Positions 1-7,649 of a stretch of 16,119 bases of DNA are shown here, one piece after another. Source of the DNA: DASZZX01 sp036260415 (GTDB lineage: Bacteria > Actinomycetota > Nitriliruptoria > Nitriliruptorales > JAHWKO01); contig DASZZX010000393.1 in the NCBI GenBank assembly GCA_036260415.1, positions 1 through 16,119 on the forward strand, in the 5' to 3' direction. Numbering within the stretch: the first letter of the stretch is position 1; every line of letters starts with the position of its first letter. A model generated the notes under the pieces. That model saw nothing but the letters and a program-made list of their open reading frames with translations. It was not told where the DNA came from and did not search any database. The position numbers and the translations under genes were made by a program.

Positions 1-98
1 CCCGGGGCACACGCCCGGGCTCCCCGCTCTCCGTGACGTGGCGGACCCCCGCGGTCGTCGTCGCCGGTAGCGTGCTCGGCGCCGCCGAAGGAGGCGCC
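1..98 (+). promoter_or_regulatory. Leader upstream of proline dehydrogenase, with possible hairpin and weak promoter
   Basis: CCCGGG occurs at 1-6 and again at 14-19, giving a 6 bp inverted repeat around a 7-base loop. This could be the end of a terminator for a gene left of the window. TAGCGT at 68-73 fits the loose actinobacterial -10 pattern TAnnnT and would place a transcript start near 80. No convincing -35 is visible. A strong Shine-Dalgarno (GAAGGAGG, 87-94) ends this stretch. The reading frame of the downstream gene stays open to the left edge, so an upstream start cannot be excluded. Confidence 0.25.
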
Positions 99-1019
99 GT
101 GCTGCGACGCGTCCTGCTCGCGGCCTCCGCCAGCGAGCCGCTGCGACGCATCGCGGAGGAGTTCGGCCCCGCGCGTGCGGTCGCGATGCGCTTCGTGGCG
201 GGCGAGACCCTCGACGAAGCGCTCCGTGCGGCGCACCGTCTGCACGCCGCCAGCATGGCGGTGAGCCTGGACCAGCTCGGCGAAGCGGTCACCGCAGCGG
301 CGGTGGCCCGCGCGGCTGCGGACGGCTATCTGCGTGCGCTCGACCGCCTCGCCGCCACTGAGCTGGACGGGCAGATCTCGGTCAAGGCGTCCCAGCTCGG
401 CCTGCGCGTCGCGCCCACCCTGTGCCGGCACCTGCTGTCCGAGGTCTGCGACCGTGCCGCCGCCCACGGCATGGACGTCACGGTGGACATGGAGGGCAGC
501 GACCTCACCCAGGCGACCGTCGATCTGATCCTCACCCTGCGGTCGCTCGGGCACGGCAACGTCGGATGCGCCGTCCAGAGCTACCTGAACCGCACGCCCG
601 ACGACGTCGCGAAGCTGACCGCCTCCGGCGCTTCGCTGCGGCTGTGCAAGGGTGCCTACGCGGAGCCGCCGGCTGTCGCGTTCCAGCGGGCCGCGGACAT
701 CGACGTGGCCTTCGCCCGCCTGGCGGCCAGGCTGCTGCGCAGCGGCACATACCCGCGCATCGCCACGCACGACCACCGCCTGATCCGTCGCGTCGAAGAC
801 CTGGCACGCCGCGAGGGGATCGGCGCGGACCGCTTCGAGTTCCAGATGCTGTACGGGGTGCGCCGGCCACTGCAGCGCCAGCTGGTGGCTGACGGCTGGC
901 GGCTGCGGATCTACGTCCCGTTCGGCGGCGAGTGGTTCCCCTACTTCATGCGGCGCATCGCCGAGCGCCCCGCCAACCTGGCCTTCTTCCTCCGGGCGGT
1001 GGCGGCACGGCGGGCGTGA
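99..1019 (+). CDS. Monofunctional proline dehydrogenase (FAD-dependent)
   Basis: Predicted to oxidise L-proline to delta1-pyrroline-5-carboxylate, passing electrons through FAD to the membrane quinone pool. This is the first step of proline breakdown. The protein has the PRODH TIM-barrel signatures: SVKASQLGL near residue 95, DMEGS near 130, QSYL near 160, RLCKGAY near 181, THDHRLI near 223, FEFQMLYG near 246, and the C-terminal YVPFGGEW followed by RRIAERP (about 272-291), which carries conserved arginines. I chose GTG 99 because GAAGGAGG lies 4 bases before it. It gives 306 residues, the usual length for single-domain bacterial PRODH. A GTG at 33 is also in frame but has no ribosome site. 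No P5C dehydrogenase domain is fused and none is seen nearby. The next gene, proC, catalyses the opposite reaction sequence. Family assignment is secure and the start is fairly secure. Confidence 0.93.
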   Translation: MLRRVLLAASASEPLRRIAEEFGPARAVAMRFVAGETLDEALRAAHRLHAASMAVSLDQLGEAVTAAAVARAAADGYLRALDRLAATELDGQISVKASQLGLRVAPTLCRHLLSEVCDRAAAHGMDVTVDMEGSDLTQATVDLILTLRSLGHGNVGCAVQSYLNRTPDDVAKLTASGASLRLCKGAYAEPPAVAFQRAADIDVAFARLAARLLRSGTYPRIATHDHRLIRRVEDLARREGIGADRFEFQMLYGVRRPLQRQLVADGWRLRIYVPFGGEWFPYFMRRIAERPANLAFFLRAVAARRA

Positions 1020-1100
1020 GACCCCGCCGGCCCCGACGCGGCCGTGTCAGTGGCAAGGCGCACCCGTGCGTGCGTGCCGCCACGAACCGACCACCACCCG

Positions 1101-1130
1101 TTCGCCCCGCGCGGTGCGCGGCGCGATACT
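1101..1130 (+). promoter_or_regulatory. Possible promoter of the proC-efflux-deacetylase operon
   Basis: The 166-base gap after proline dehydrogenase contains GATACT (1125-1130) as a -10-like element and TTCGCC (1101-1106) as a weak -35, with 18 bases between them. Transcription would start near 1137, about 50 bases before proC. The match is modest. It is proposed mainly because this is the only sizeable gap before a run of overlapping genes. Confidence 0.3.
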
Positions 1131-1185
1131 GCGCTGCTCTGCCAGCCACCGAACACGGTGGTCGTCACCACAGGGAGAGGCGGCG

Positions 1186-1995
1186 ATGGACGGCACGCTG
1201 GCCATCATCGGCACGGGTCGCATGGGCGAGGCGCTGCTGTCGGGGCTGCTGCGGTCCGCGTGGGTCCAACCGGATCAGGTGCTGTGCACGGCCCGTCGCG
1301 AGGAGCGCTGCGCCGAGCTGCAACGGACGTACGGGGTCCGCGCCAGCACCGACAACCGGTCCGCGATCGAGGCCGCGGACGTCGTCGTCCTGGCGGTCAA
1401 GCCACAGTCGGTCGGCGCTCTCCTCGGCCAGGTGGGCGACGCCTTCCGTCGAGGCCACACGGTCATCAGCGTGATCGCCGGGATCCCCACGAGCCGGATC
1501 GAAGCGGCGCTGGCCGACGGCGTGCCGGTGGTCCGGGTCATGAGCAACGTCCCCGTCCAGGTCGACGAGGCGATGAGCGTCGTGTCCGCCGGTGCTCACG
1601 CGACCGACGCCGACCTCGAGATCGCAGAGAAGATCCTCGGTCACGTCGGCAAGGTGCTGCGCCTGTCGGAGGAGCACCTCGACAGCGTGACCGCCCTGTC
1701 GGGCTCGGGGCCCGCCTACTTCTTCCTACTGGCCGAGGCCATGATCGATGCCGGCATCCTGCTGGGTCTACCGCGCGACGTGGCGACCGATCTCATCATC
1801 CAGACGATGACCGGGTCGGCGAAGATGCTGCGCGACACCGGGCGCCACCCCGTGGAGCTGCGGGAGATGGTCACCTCCCCGGGCGGGACCACGATCGCCG
1901 CGATCCGCCAGCTCGAACAGGCCCGTGTGCGCGCGGCGTTCCTCAACGCGATCGAGGCGGCGAAGCTGCGCAGCGAGGAGCTCGCCGGATCGTGA
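1186..1995 (+). CDS. proC: Pyrroline-5-carboxylate reductase
   Basis: Catalyses the last step of proline synthesis, the NAD(P)H-dependent reduction of pyrroline-5-carboxylate to L-proline in the cytoplasm. The N-terminus has the Rossmann motif IIGTGRMGEA (residues 7-16). VLAVKPQ follows the fourth strand. The C-terminal dimerisation domain contains the P5CR signature ALSGSGPAYFF and the TSPGGTT segment. ATG 1186 with GGGAGAGG ending at 1180 gives 269 residues, the standard family length. The same frame is open further upstream but codes for nothing family-like there. The stop overlaps the GTG of the following lipoprotein gene by four bases (GTGA), which implies co-transcription and translational coupling. 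In M. tuberculosis proC (Rv0500) sits beside a small HTH gene and a galE2/acyltransferase pair. Here those partners follow after an inserted efflux and deacetylase block. Confidence 0.96.
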   Translation: MDGTLAIIGTGRMGEALLSGLLRSAWVQPDQVLCTARREERCAELQRTYGVRASTDNRSAIEAADVVVLAVKPQSVGALLGQVGDAFRRGHTVISVIAGIPTSRIEAALADGVPVVRVMSNVPVQVDEAMSVVSAGAHATDADLEIAEKILGHVGKVLRLSEEHLDSVTALSGSGPAYFFLLAEAMIDAGILLGLPRDVATDLIIQTMTGSAKMLRDTGRHPVELREMVTSPGGTTIAAIRQLEQARVRAAFLNAIEAAKLRSEELAGS

Positions 1996-3383
1996 ACCCC
2001 GACCCGGACGGGCGCGCCCCCGGTGCTCGGCCCGGCCGCAGGCGCCCGGCCGGAGTCGTCGGACGCCCCGCGGGTGACCGTCGGCGCGGTGCGTGCGTGG
2101 CCGTGGGGGTCGGTCTGATGGCGTTCCTGGCGGCGTGCTCCCCGTCCCCGGACGTCGCGGTCGACACGGCCGACGTCACATCCGCCACGGTGGTGCAGAC
2201 CGTGGCGGCGCCCGCGACGGTGGAGCCGTCGCAGCGGCGCACCGTCACCTCACCGACCGCAGGGGAGGTCGCGGAGCGACTCGTGCAGGACGGCGCGACC
2301 GTGGCCGCCGGTGACCCGGTCCTGCGCCTGCGGTCCGACAGCGCGGACCTCGCGCTCGTGCAGGCACGCGCCGGCCTGGACGCGGCCGGGGCGCTGGCGG
2401 ACCTGTCGCCCGCGCCCGATCTGTCGACACTGCTGGCCCCGTTGCGCCAGCAGGTCGACGCGGTCGTACCGGGCATCCTCGACACGCTCGAGCACGAAGC
2501 TGCGTCCATCACCGACGACCAGGTCCGCCAGCACCTGGTCCAGCGTCTGACGGAGACGCGGGCCGCCTACGAGCGGACCGCACGCGACCTCGCGCGCGCG
2601 GAGGCCGACGCGTCCCGCGCCGCCCGGCGCGCCACCTCCTCTCAGCGCGCTGTCGCCGAGGCCCAGCGCCAGCAGGCGGAGGCCGCGCTGGCGGCGGCAC
2701 GTGCGCGCGAGGACGCCCTGATGCTGGTCGCGCCGGTCGGCGGGGTGCTCGAGTACGCCTCCGGACCCGATCGCGGCCCTGTGGCAGGCGATCTGCCAGC
2801 GGACGTCGGTGGCCTGCTGGGCAGCGGACCGGCCGTCGGTCCGGTGGACGTGGGCGCCACCGTCGTCCCCGGCCAGGCGCTGTTCACCGTCTACGACCTC
2901 TCGGGGTTCCATGTGGCCGCGACCGTCGACGAGGTGGACGCCGTGCTGGTCGAGGTCGACCAGCCGGCCACCGTGCTGGTGGACGCCTACCCCGACGACC
3001 GCTTCGAGGGCCACGTGACCCGCGTCGGTATCGGTCCGCGACGTAGCGACAGCGGAGGGGTCGTCTACCCCGTGACGGTCGCCTTCCGCAGCCTCCCCGA
3101 CGGGATCCGCCTGCGGGTGGGGATGACCGCATCGGTCGAGATCGAGGTCGAGCGTGTCACCGCTGACACCGTCGTGCCCGCGGCCGCGCTGCTGCGCCGT
3201 GACGGTCGCGACGTCGTCCTGGTTGTGCAGGACGAAGGCGACGGCGGACGGGTGCGTGAGGTGGCGGTCGAGGTGGCGGCGCTGGGGGAGGACACCGCGG
3301 CGGTCGAGGGCGACCTGGCACCCGGCGATGTGGTCGTCCTGTCGGGCTCGGAGCAGCTCGAGGACGGGGACCGCCTGCCGTGA
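1992..3383 (+). CDS. Lipoprotein efflux adaptor, HlyD/MacA-like periplasmic-type subunit
   Basis: Membrane-fusion (adaptor) subunit of a MacAB-like ABC exporter. It should be tethered to the outer face of the membrane by lipid. The N-terminus has an arginine cluster (RRR, residues 30-32), a hydrophobic stretch, and the lipobox LAAC with C49 as the lipidated residue. A biotinyl-lipoyl-like half (about 70-125) leads into an Ala/Arg-rich alpha-helical hairpin (about 180-246). The second lipoyl half, a beta-barrel, and a C-terminal domain beginning near RVGMTASVEIEVE follow. GTG 1992 overlaps the proC stop (GTGA) and gives 463 residues. The 3' end overlaps the ATPase gene in the same way. In a monoderm there is no TolC partner, so the adaptor probably handles substrate at the membrane face. 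The substrate is unknown. Any role beyond the adaptor family is inference. Confidence 0.85.
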   Translation: MNPDPDGRAPGARPGRRRPAGVVGRPAGDRRRGACVAVGVGLMAFLAACSPSPDVAVDTADVTSATVVQTVAAPATVEPSQRRTVTSPTAGEVAERLVQDGATVAAGDPVLRLRSDSADLALVQARAGLDAAGALADLSPAPDLSTLLAPLRQQVDAVVPGILDTLEHEAASITDDQVRQHLVQRLTETRAAYERTARDLARAEADASRAARRATSSQRAVAEAQRQQAEAALAAARAREDALMLVAPVGGVLEYASGPDRGPVAGDLPADVGGLLGSGPAVGPVDVGATVVPGQALFTVYDLSGFHVAATVDEVDAVLVEVDQPATVLVDAYPDDRFEGHVTRVGIGPRRSDSGGVVYPVTVAFRSLPDGIRLRVGMTASVEIEVERVTADTVVPAAALLRRDGRDVVLVVQDEGDGGRVREVAVEVAALGEDTAAVEGDLAPGDVVVLSGSEQLEDGDRLP

Positions 3384-4060
3384 CCGCGGTGGTCGAGGCC
3401 CTCGACGTCTGGCGCAGCTACCCGCTGGACGGGGTCGAGGTGCACGCGCTGCGCGGCGTGTCCTTCACCATCCGCCGCGGTGAGTACGTGGCGATCGCTG
3501 GGCCCTCCGGCAGCGGCAAGTCCACGCTGCTGCACCTGCTGGGCGCGCTCGACCGGCCCACCACCGGGGTGGTGCGCTTCGACGGCCGCGACCTGGACGA
3601 TCTCGGCGACGGCGAACTCGCCGCCCTGCGCAACCAGCGCGTGGGGTTCGTCTTCCAGTCGTTCCACCTGCTGCCCCGGCTCACGGCGCTGGGCAACGTG
3701 GCGCTGCCGCTGGTGTACCGGGGCGTTCCGCGCCGCGAGCGGCTGGAGCGTGCTGCGGGGGCCCTCGCGGCGGTGGGTCTGGCCGACCGCACCACGCACC
3801 GGCCCAACCAGTTGTCGGGCGGCCAGCAGCAGCGGGTCGCTATGGCCCGCGCCATCGTGGGCGACCCCCAGCTGATCCTCGCCGACGAGCCCACCGGCAA
3901 CCTCGACACCACCACCGGGGACGAGGTCATGGGCATGCTGCGCGCACTGCACGAGGAACGCGGCACGACCCTGGTCGTGGTCACGCACGAGGCGCGCATC
4001 GCGGCGCGGGCCGACCGCCGCATCCAGGTGGTGGACGGACGTGTCGAGGAGGCCCCGTGA
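3380..4060 (+). CDS. ABC transporter ATP-binding protein (MacB/LolD type)
   Basis: Nucleotide-binding subunit of the exporter formed with its two neighbours. All ABC motifs are intact: Walker A GPSGSGKST (41-49), Q-loop Gln93 in FVFQSFHLL, signature LSGGQQQ (145-151) followed by RVAMARAI, Walker B LILADE (165-170) followed by PTGNLD, and H-loop His203 in VVTHE. At 226 residues it has the LolD/MacB-ATPase length. In this type ATP hydrolysis drives a mechanical cycle in an FtsX-like permease. GTG 3380 and GTG 4057 both sit in GTGA overlaps with the flanking stops, so the three exporter subunits are very likely translated together. Close relatives include LolD, FtsE and antimicrobial-peptide exporters. 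The adaptor gene upstream argues for a MacAB-type assembly. Confidence 0.95.
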   Translation: MTAVVEALDVWRSYPLDGVEVHALRGVSFTIRRGEYVAIAGPSGSGKSTLLHLLGALDRPTTGVVRFDGRDLDDLGDGELAALRNQRVGFVFQSFHLLPRLTALGNVALPLVYRGVPRRERLERAAGALAAVGLADRTTHRPNQLSGGQQQRVAMARAIVGDPQLILADEPTGNLDTTTGDEVMGMLRALHEERGTTLVVVTHEARIAARADRRIQVVDGRVEEAP

Positions 4061-5241
4061 AGCTCGGCGAGGCCGCGCGCGTCGCGCTGGAGGCGATCCG
4101 CGCCAACCGGTTGCGTTCGGGCCTGACCACGCTCGGGGTCGTCATCGGCGTGCTCGCCGTCATCCTGCTGGTTGCTATCGGGCAGGGGGCCCGCGAGGAG
4201 ATCACGGCCACCATCGAAGACCTGGGCTCCAACCTGCTGCTGGTCTTCCCGGGGCAGGCGGATCTCGGGCAGGCTCCGACACGCTCGCGCTTCACCTTGC
4301 GGGACGTGGAGGAGGTGGGACGTGAGCTGGGCGACCCGGGGCGGGTGGCGGCGGACCTGGTGTCCGGCGAGGTCGTGCGCGCCCGCAACGCATCGGCGTT
4401 CGTCAGCGTCCTGGGGGTGACGCGGACCTTCCCCAATGTGGTGACCCGACGCGTGGAACGCGGCGACCACTTCTCGGCGTCGGACGTCGCGACCGGACGT
4501 CGCGTGGCGGTCCTAGGGGCGTCGGTCGCCGACGAGCTCTTCCCGGGACGCGACCCGATGGGGGCGACCCTGACGATCGCGGGGCTGCGGTTCCGGGTCA
4601 CCGGCGTGCTCGAGCGGGTGGGCGCCAGCTTCGGCCCCGACCGCGACGCGCAGGTGTTGGTCCCCATCACCGCCGCACAGCGGCTGTTCCGCGACAGCCG
4701 TGTCGACGCGATCTTCGTGCGGGCTCGTACCACCGACAGCATCGAGCAGGACGCGTCGCGGGTACGGACGGTCCTGTCACGACGGTTCCGCGCGGACGAG
4801 TTCAGCATCCTGACGCAGCAGGATCTGATCGGTGTGGCGGGACGAGTCCTGCAGCTGCTCACCCTCGTGCTGGCCGCGATCGCCGGCATCTCGCTGCTGG
4901 TCGGTGGCGTGGGCGTCAGCAACATCATGCTGGTGTCGGTGTCGGAGCGGACCCGCGAGATCGGGCTGCGCAAGGCCCTGGGGGCACGCACCCGGGACAT
5001 CACGCTGCAGTTCCTGCTCGAAGCAGTCGTGCTGACGGGAGCGGGCGGGTTCGTCGGCATCCTCAGTGGGACCGCGCTCGCCGTCATGGCCGACCGCTTC
5101 TCGCCGCTTCCGGCCGTGGTGACCGGGTGGTCGGTCACCCTTGCCGTCACCGTGTCCGTGGCGGTCGGCGTGCTGTTCGGGGTGTGGCCCGCGTGGCGGG
5201 CGGGTCGCCTGGACCCGGTCGCCGCGCTGCGCCACGAGTGA
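4057..5241 (+). CDS. ABC transporter permease (MacB/FtsX family)
   Basis: Membrane subunit of the exporter. One N-terminal transmembrane helix (about 22-44, TTLGVVIGVLAVILLVAIG) is followed by a large extracytoplasmic MacB-PCD-type domain (about 45-260). Three C-terminal helices (about 264-292, 318-343 and 359-380) form the FtsX domain. The segment SERTREIGLRKALGARTRDI between helices 2 and 3 is the family's cytoplasmic coupling loop. At 394 residues it is the size of a stand-alone MacB permease half lacking the fused ATPase, which is the neighbouring gene. The GTG start sits in a GTGA overlap with the ATPase stop. The gene ends at the boundary of the deacetylase gene, whose ATG lies 38 bases on. 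Substrate unknown; lipopeptides, antimicrobial peptides or lipoproteins are all possible for the family. Confidence 0.93.
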   Translation: MKLGEAARVALEAIRANRLRSGLTTLGVVIGVLAVILLVAIGQGAREEITATIEDLGSNLLLVFPGQADLGQAPTRSRFTLRDVEEVGRELGDPGRVAADLVSGEVVRARNASAFVSVLGVTRTFPNVVTRRVERGDHFSASDVATGRRVAVLGASVADELFPGRDPMGATLTIAGLRFRVTGVLERVGASFGPDRDAQVLVPITAAQRLFRDSRVDAIFVRARTTDSIEQDASRVRTVLSRRFRADEFSILTQQDLIGVAGRVLQLLTLVLAAIAGISLLVGGVGVSNIMLVSVSERTREIGLRKALGARTRDITLQFLLEAVVLTGAGGFVGILSGTALAVMADRFSPLPAVVTGWSVTLAVTVSVAVGVLFGVWPAWRAGRLDPVAALRHE

Positions 5242-5279
5242 CCTCGATTACGCTCGCCGCAGCCGACCTGGAGCGAGGG

Positions 5280-6470
5280 ATGGCAGGCGAGGGGCCAGAG
5301 GCGGCCGGCAGGGTCGCGCTCGTGTGGGACGGGCCCATCGAGTACGACTTCGGTCCTCAGCACCCGTTGCAGCCGGTGCGCGTGGAACTCACCGTCGAGC
5401 TCATCCGGGCGCTGGGCATCTGCGACGGTGAGCGTGCGGAGGAGGTCCCGTCGTCAGAGTTCGGCGAGGACGAGCTGCTGCGGGTCCACGAGCGCGACTA
5501 CGTGGAGGCCGTCCAGCGGATCAGCGCCTCCAACTCGTCGAGCGCGTGGGAGTACGGGCTGGGACCGGGTGACAACCCGACCTTCCCGGGCATGCACGAG
5601 GCGTCGATGCAGGTCTGCGCCGCGTCCAAGCAGGCCGCGCGGCTGGTGTGGGAAGGTGAGGCCGACCACGCGTTCAACCCGGCCGGTGGACTCCACCACG
5701 CGATGCCTCGCCGTGCGTCCGGCTTCTGCATCTACAACGACCCGGCGGTCGCGATCGACTGGCTGCTGCACAACGGTGCCGAGCGCATCGCCTACCTCGA
5801 CGTGGACGTTCACCACGGGGACGGCGTCGAGCGCATGTTCTGGGACGACCCGCGCGTGGTCACCATCTCGCTGCACGAGTCCGGGCGGTACCTGTTCCCC
5901 GGGACGGGCTTCCCCAGCGACATCGGTGGCGACGGGGCGGAGGGATCGGCTGCGAACCTCACGTTCGACCCGCGGACGACCGGCGACGTGTGGCTGTCGG
6001 CGTTCGACGAGGTGGTGCCACCGCTCGTCGACGCCTTCCGTCCCGACGTGCTGGTCACCCAGCTCGGCTGCGACACCCACGTGCGCGACCCCCTCGCCCA
6101 CCTGGCGCTCACGGTCGACGACTACGCGGAGATCGCCCGCCGCGTCCACCGGCTCGCCCACGAGGCGGCAGGTGGCCGCTGGGTCGCGCTCGGCGGCGGC
6201 GGCTACAAGCTGGTGGAGGTGGTGCCACGCGCCTGGAGCATCTGGTTCGCGGAGCTGGCCGGCGCCGAGCTGCCGGAGGAGACACCCGAGAGCTGGCGCG
6301 AGCTCGCCCGTGAACGCGTCGGGGAGAGCCCTCCCAGGACCTTCAGCGACGGTGACGCCGGTGTCCCGTCGGGCACACGCTCCCAGACGTCACGCGCGGC
6401 GGAGGAGGCGGTCGAGCACCTCAAGCAGCACGTGCTCGCGCGCCACGGCGCCCGCGGCGGCAGCGGCTGA
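5280..6470 (+). CDS. acuC: AcuC-like histone deacetylase family hydrolase
   Basis: Zinc-dependent class I HDAC-fold enzyme. In Bacillus, AcuC removes acetyl groups from acetyl-CoA synthetase lysine and so reactivates it. Motifs: GGLHHA (136-141, catalytic pair H139/H140), GFCIYND (148-154), YLDVDVHHGDGV with zinc ligands D176 and H178, FPGTG (206-210), QLGCD with zinc ligand D265, DPLAHLALT (270-278), and LGGGGY with catalytic Tyr309. ATG 5280 has GGAG 6 bases upstream and gives 396 residues, close to AcuC size. A GTG at 5238 forms a GTGA overlap with the permease stop and is the alternative start (410 residues). No acetyl-CoA synthetase or acetyltransferase gene is in view, so the AcuC substrate is inferred from family. 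Acetylpolyamine hydrolases are related, but the 'QLGCD..DPL' form favours AcuC. Confidence 0.9.
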   Translation: MAGEGPEAAGRVALVWDGPIEYDFGPQHPLQPVRVELTVELIRALGICDGERAEEVPSSEFGEDELLRVHERDYVEAVQRISASNSSSAWEYGLGPGDNPTFPGMHEASMQVCAASKQAARLVWEGEADHAFNPAGGLHHAMPRRASGFCIYNDPAVAIDWLLHNGAERIAYLDVDVHHGDGVERMFWDDPRVVTISLHESGRYLFPGTGFPSDIGGDGAEGSAANLTFDPRTTGDVWLSAFDEVVPPLVDAFRPDVLVTQLGCDTHVRDPLAHLALTVDDYAEIARRVHRLAHEAAGGRWVALGGGGYKLVEVVPRAWSIWFAELAGAELPEETPESWRELARERVGESPPRTFSDGDAGVPSGTRSQTSRAAEEAVEHLKQHVLARHGARGGSG

Positions 6471-6503
6471 GGACCGGCCGCACATCCGAGGACCGAGCGT
6501 TGC

Positions 6504-6526
6504 CCGAACGCTTACACTGCGTTCGG
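6504..6526 (+). promoter_or_regulatory. Perfect palindrome and -10 element abutting the HTH gene start; BldD-box-like
   Basis: CCGAACGC (6504-6511) and GCGTTCGG (6519-6526) are perfect inverted 8 bp arms separated by TTACACT. The last base of the right arm touches the ATG at 6527. TACACT (6513-6518) is a good -10, putting the transcript start at about 6525-6527, so the mRNA is probably leaderless. No Shine-Dalgarno is present. Positions 6512-6524 match the Streptomyces BldD box as I recall it (TnACnC[A/T]GnGTnA) at all fixed positions except the last. An operator covering the promoter is the natural reading. Whether the HTH protein itself, a BldD homologue, or both bind here is inference. Confidence 0.6.
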
Positions 6527-6718
6527 ATGGATGAGCTCCTGACGGTCGCCGAGGTGGCGGACATGCTGCGCGTCTCCACCATGACCGTCTACCGCCTGAT
6601 ACGCACCGGCGAGATCCCGGCGGTCCGGGTCGGGCGCAACTACCGTGTCCGTCGAGCCGACCTCGAGCAGTACCTGGCGGCACAGGTCGTGGAACCGGAG
6701 TCCTTGGCGGAGAGCTGA
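6527..6718 (+). CDS. Small excisionase-type (MerR-like) helix-turn-helix regulator
   Basis: A 63-residue DNA-binding protein, essentially one winged-helix domain: LTVAEVADMLRVSTMTVYRL (helix-turn-helix) then GEIPAVRVGRNYRVRRADLEQYL (wing and closing helix). This is the excisionase/BldC superfamily. The wording resembles M. tuberculosis Rv0500A and the Streptomyces protein I remember as BdtA (SCO3328), more than BldC itself. ATG 6527 directly follows a palindromic promoter, so translation is probably leaderless. A TTG at 6500 in the same frame would place the -10 and palindrome inside the coding region and is disfavoured. The SAM hydrolase gene begins 4 bases after the stop. It is likely an autoregulated transcription factor. 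It sits in a conserved actinobacterial neighbourhood rather than with phage genes, so it is not a true excisionase. Confidence 0.88.
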   Translation: MDELLTVAEVADMLRVSTMTVYRLIRTGEIPAVRVGRNYRVRRADLEQYLAAQVVEPESLAES

Positions 6719-6721
6719 CCC

Positions 6722-7585
6722 GTGTCACACCCGGGGCCGCCCGCCACGTACGCGACGATCGTCCTGCTGACCGACTTCGGCCGTAGCGACACCTTCGTCG
6801 GCGTGTGCCACGTGGTGCTGGCCCGCACCGCCCCCCACGCACGGGTCATCGACCTGACCCACGACGTCGCCCCGGGGGACGTCCGTCTGGGAGCGCTGCT
6901 GCTGTCGCGCGCGGCACGCTACGCGCCGGTCGCGGTGCATCTGGCGGTGGTCGACCCTGGCGTGGGCACCGACCGTCGCGGGCTGGCGATCGCCGCCGCA
7001 CGTGGTGACGTCCTGGTCGGCCCGGACAACGGGCTGCTGCCTCCCACGGCGGAGGCGCTCGGTGGCGTGGTGGGGGCGTGGGAGCTCGCCGATGAGCGCT
7101 TCCGCCTGCAGCCGGCGTCGGCGACCTTCCACGGACGTGACGTCTTCGCGCCCGCCGCCGGCGCGCTCGCGTCCGGAGTGGATCCGGCCGAGCTGGGCCC
7201 GACGGTCACCGACCTGGTCCGCACCCCGCTGCATGCCCCGGCCAGGGTCGCCGAGGGGGCGCTCACCGCCGAGGTGGTCGTGGTCGACCGCTTCGGCAAC
7301 GTGCAGCTGGGCGCCGCCCCCGCGGACCTCGCCGCGCTGGGGGCAGGACCCGGTGCCCGGGTGAGCGTGACCGTCGGGGGCACCGTCCGCCACGCGCGCT
7401 ACGTGCACACCTTCGCCGAGGGGGAGTCGGGGACGCTCCTCCTTCACGTGGACAGCGACGGCGCGCTCGCTCTGGCGGTGAACCGGGGGTCGGCGGCGGA
7501 GGTGCTCGGCGCCGACCGTGGCGCACTGGCCACCGTTCGTCCAGTACCGTCGGGGACCGGGCCGCTCCAGCAGCGCCAGCGCTAG
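6722..7585 (+). CDS. S-adenosyl-L-methionine hydrolase (adenosine-forming), DUF62 family
   Basis: Predicted to attack SAM with hydroxide, giving adenosine and L-methionine. The fold is shared with fluorinase and chlorinase. The opening TIVLLTDFG binds the nucleoside side. VVDPGVGTDRRG supplies Asp78 and Arg85, and TFHGRD supplies His137. The spacings D to R (7) and D to H (59) equal those of the archaeal DUF62 enzyme PH0463 (D68, R75, H127) as I recall them. GPDNGL and VVVDRFGN are further family signatures. The start is GTG 6722, four bases after the HTH stop, with GAGAG just upstream; length is 287. It lies between the HTH and SDR genes, an arrangement I do not recall from the mycobacterial version of this cluster. 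I see nothing indicating halide specificity. Hydrolase is the default assignment. Confidence 0.88.
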   Translation: MSHPGPPATYATIVLLTDFGRSDTFVGVCHVVLARTAPHARVIDLTHDVAPGDVRLGALLLSRAARYAPVAVHLAVVDPGVGTDRRGLAIAAARGDVLVGPDNGLLPPTAEALGGVVGAWELADERFRLQPASATFHGRDVFAPAAGALASGVDPAELGPTVTDLVRTPLHAPARVAEGALTAEVVVVDRFGNVQLGAAPADLAALGAGPGARVSVTVGGTVRHARYVHTFAEGESGTLLLHVDSDGALALAVNRGSAAEVLGADRGALATVRPVPSGTGPLQQRQR

Positions 7586-7649
7586 CGAGCCGCGCCACCC
7601 CTCGAGCGGCGCCAGCACGAGCGACGCTGCCCCGCCAGCGGTCGCGCCC

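Noticed and set aside
33..98. Upstream GTG 33 as start of proline dehydrogenase
   Set aside because: No ribosome site, and the added residues are not family-like. GTG 99 has a strong GGAGG at proper spacing.
3065..5363. Long minus-strand frames opposite the ABC transporter genes
   Set aside because: Antisense shadows of genes with complete ABC and FtsX motifs.
6500..6526. TTG start extending the HTH protein upstream
   Set aside because: It would put the -10 and palindrome inside the gene and has no ribosome site. The domain begins right after ATG 6527.
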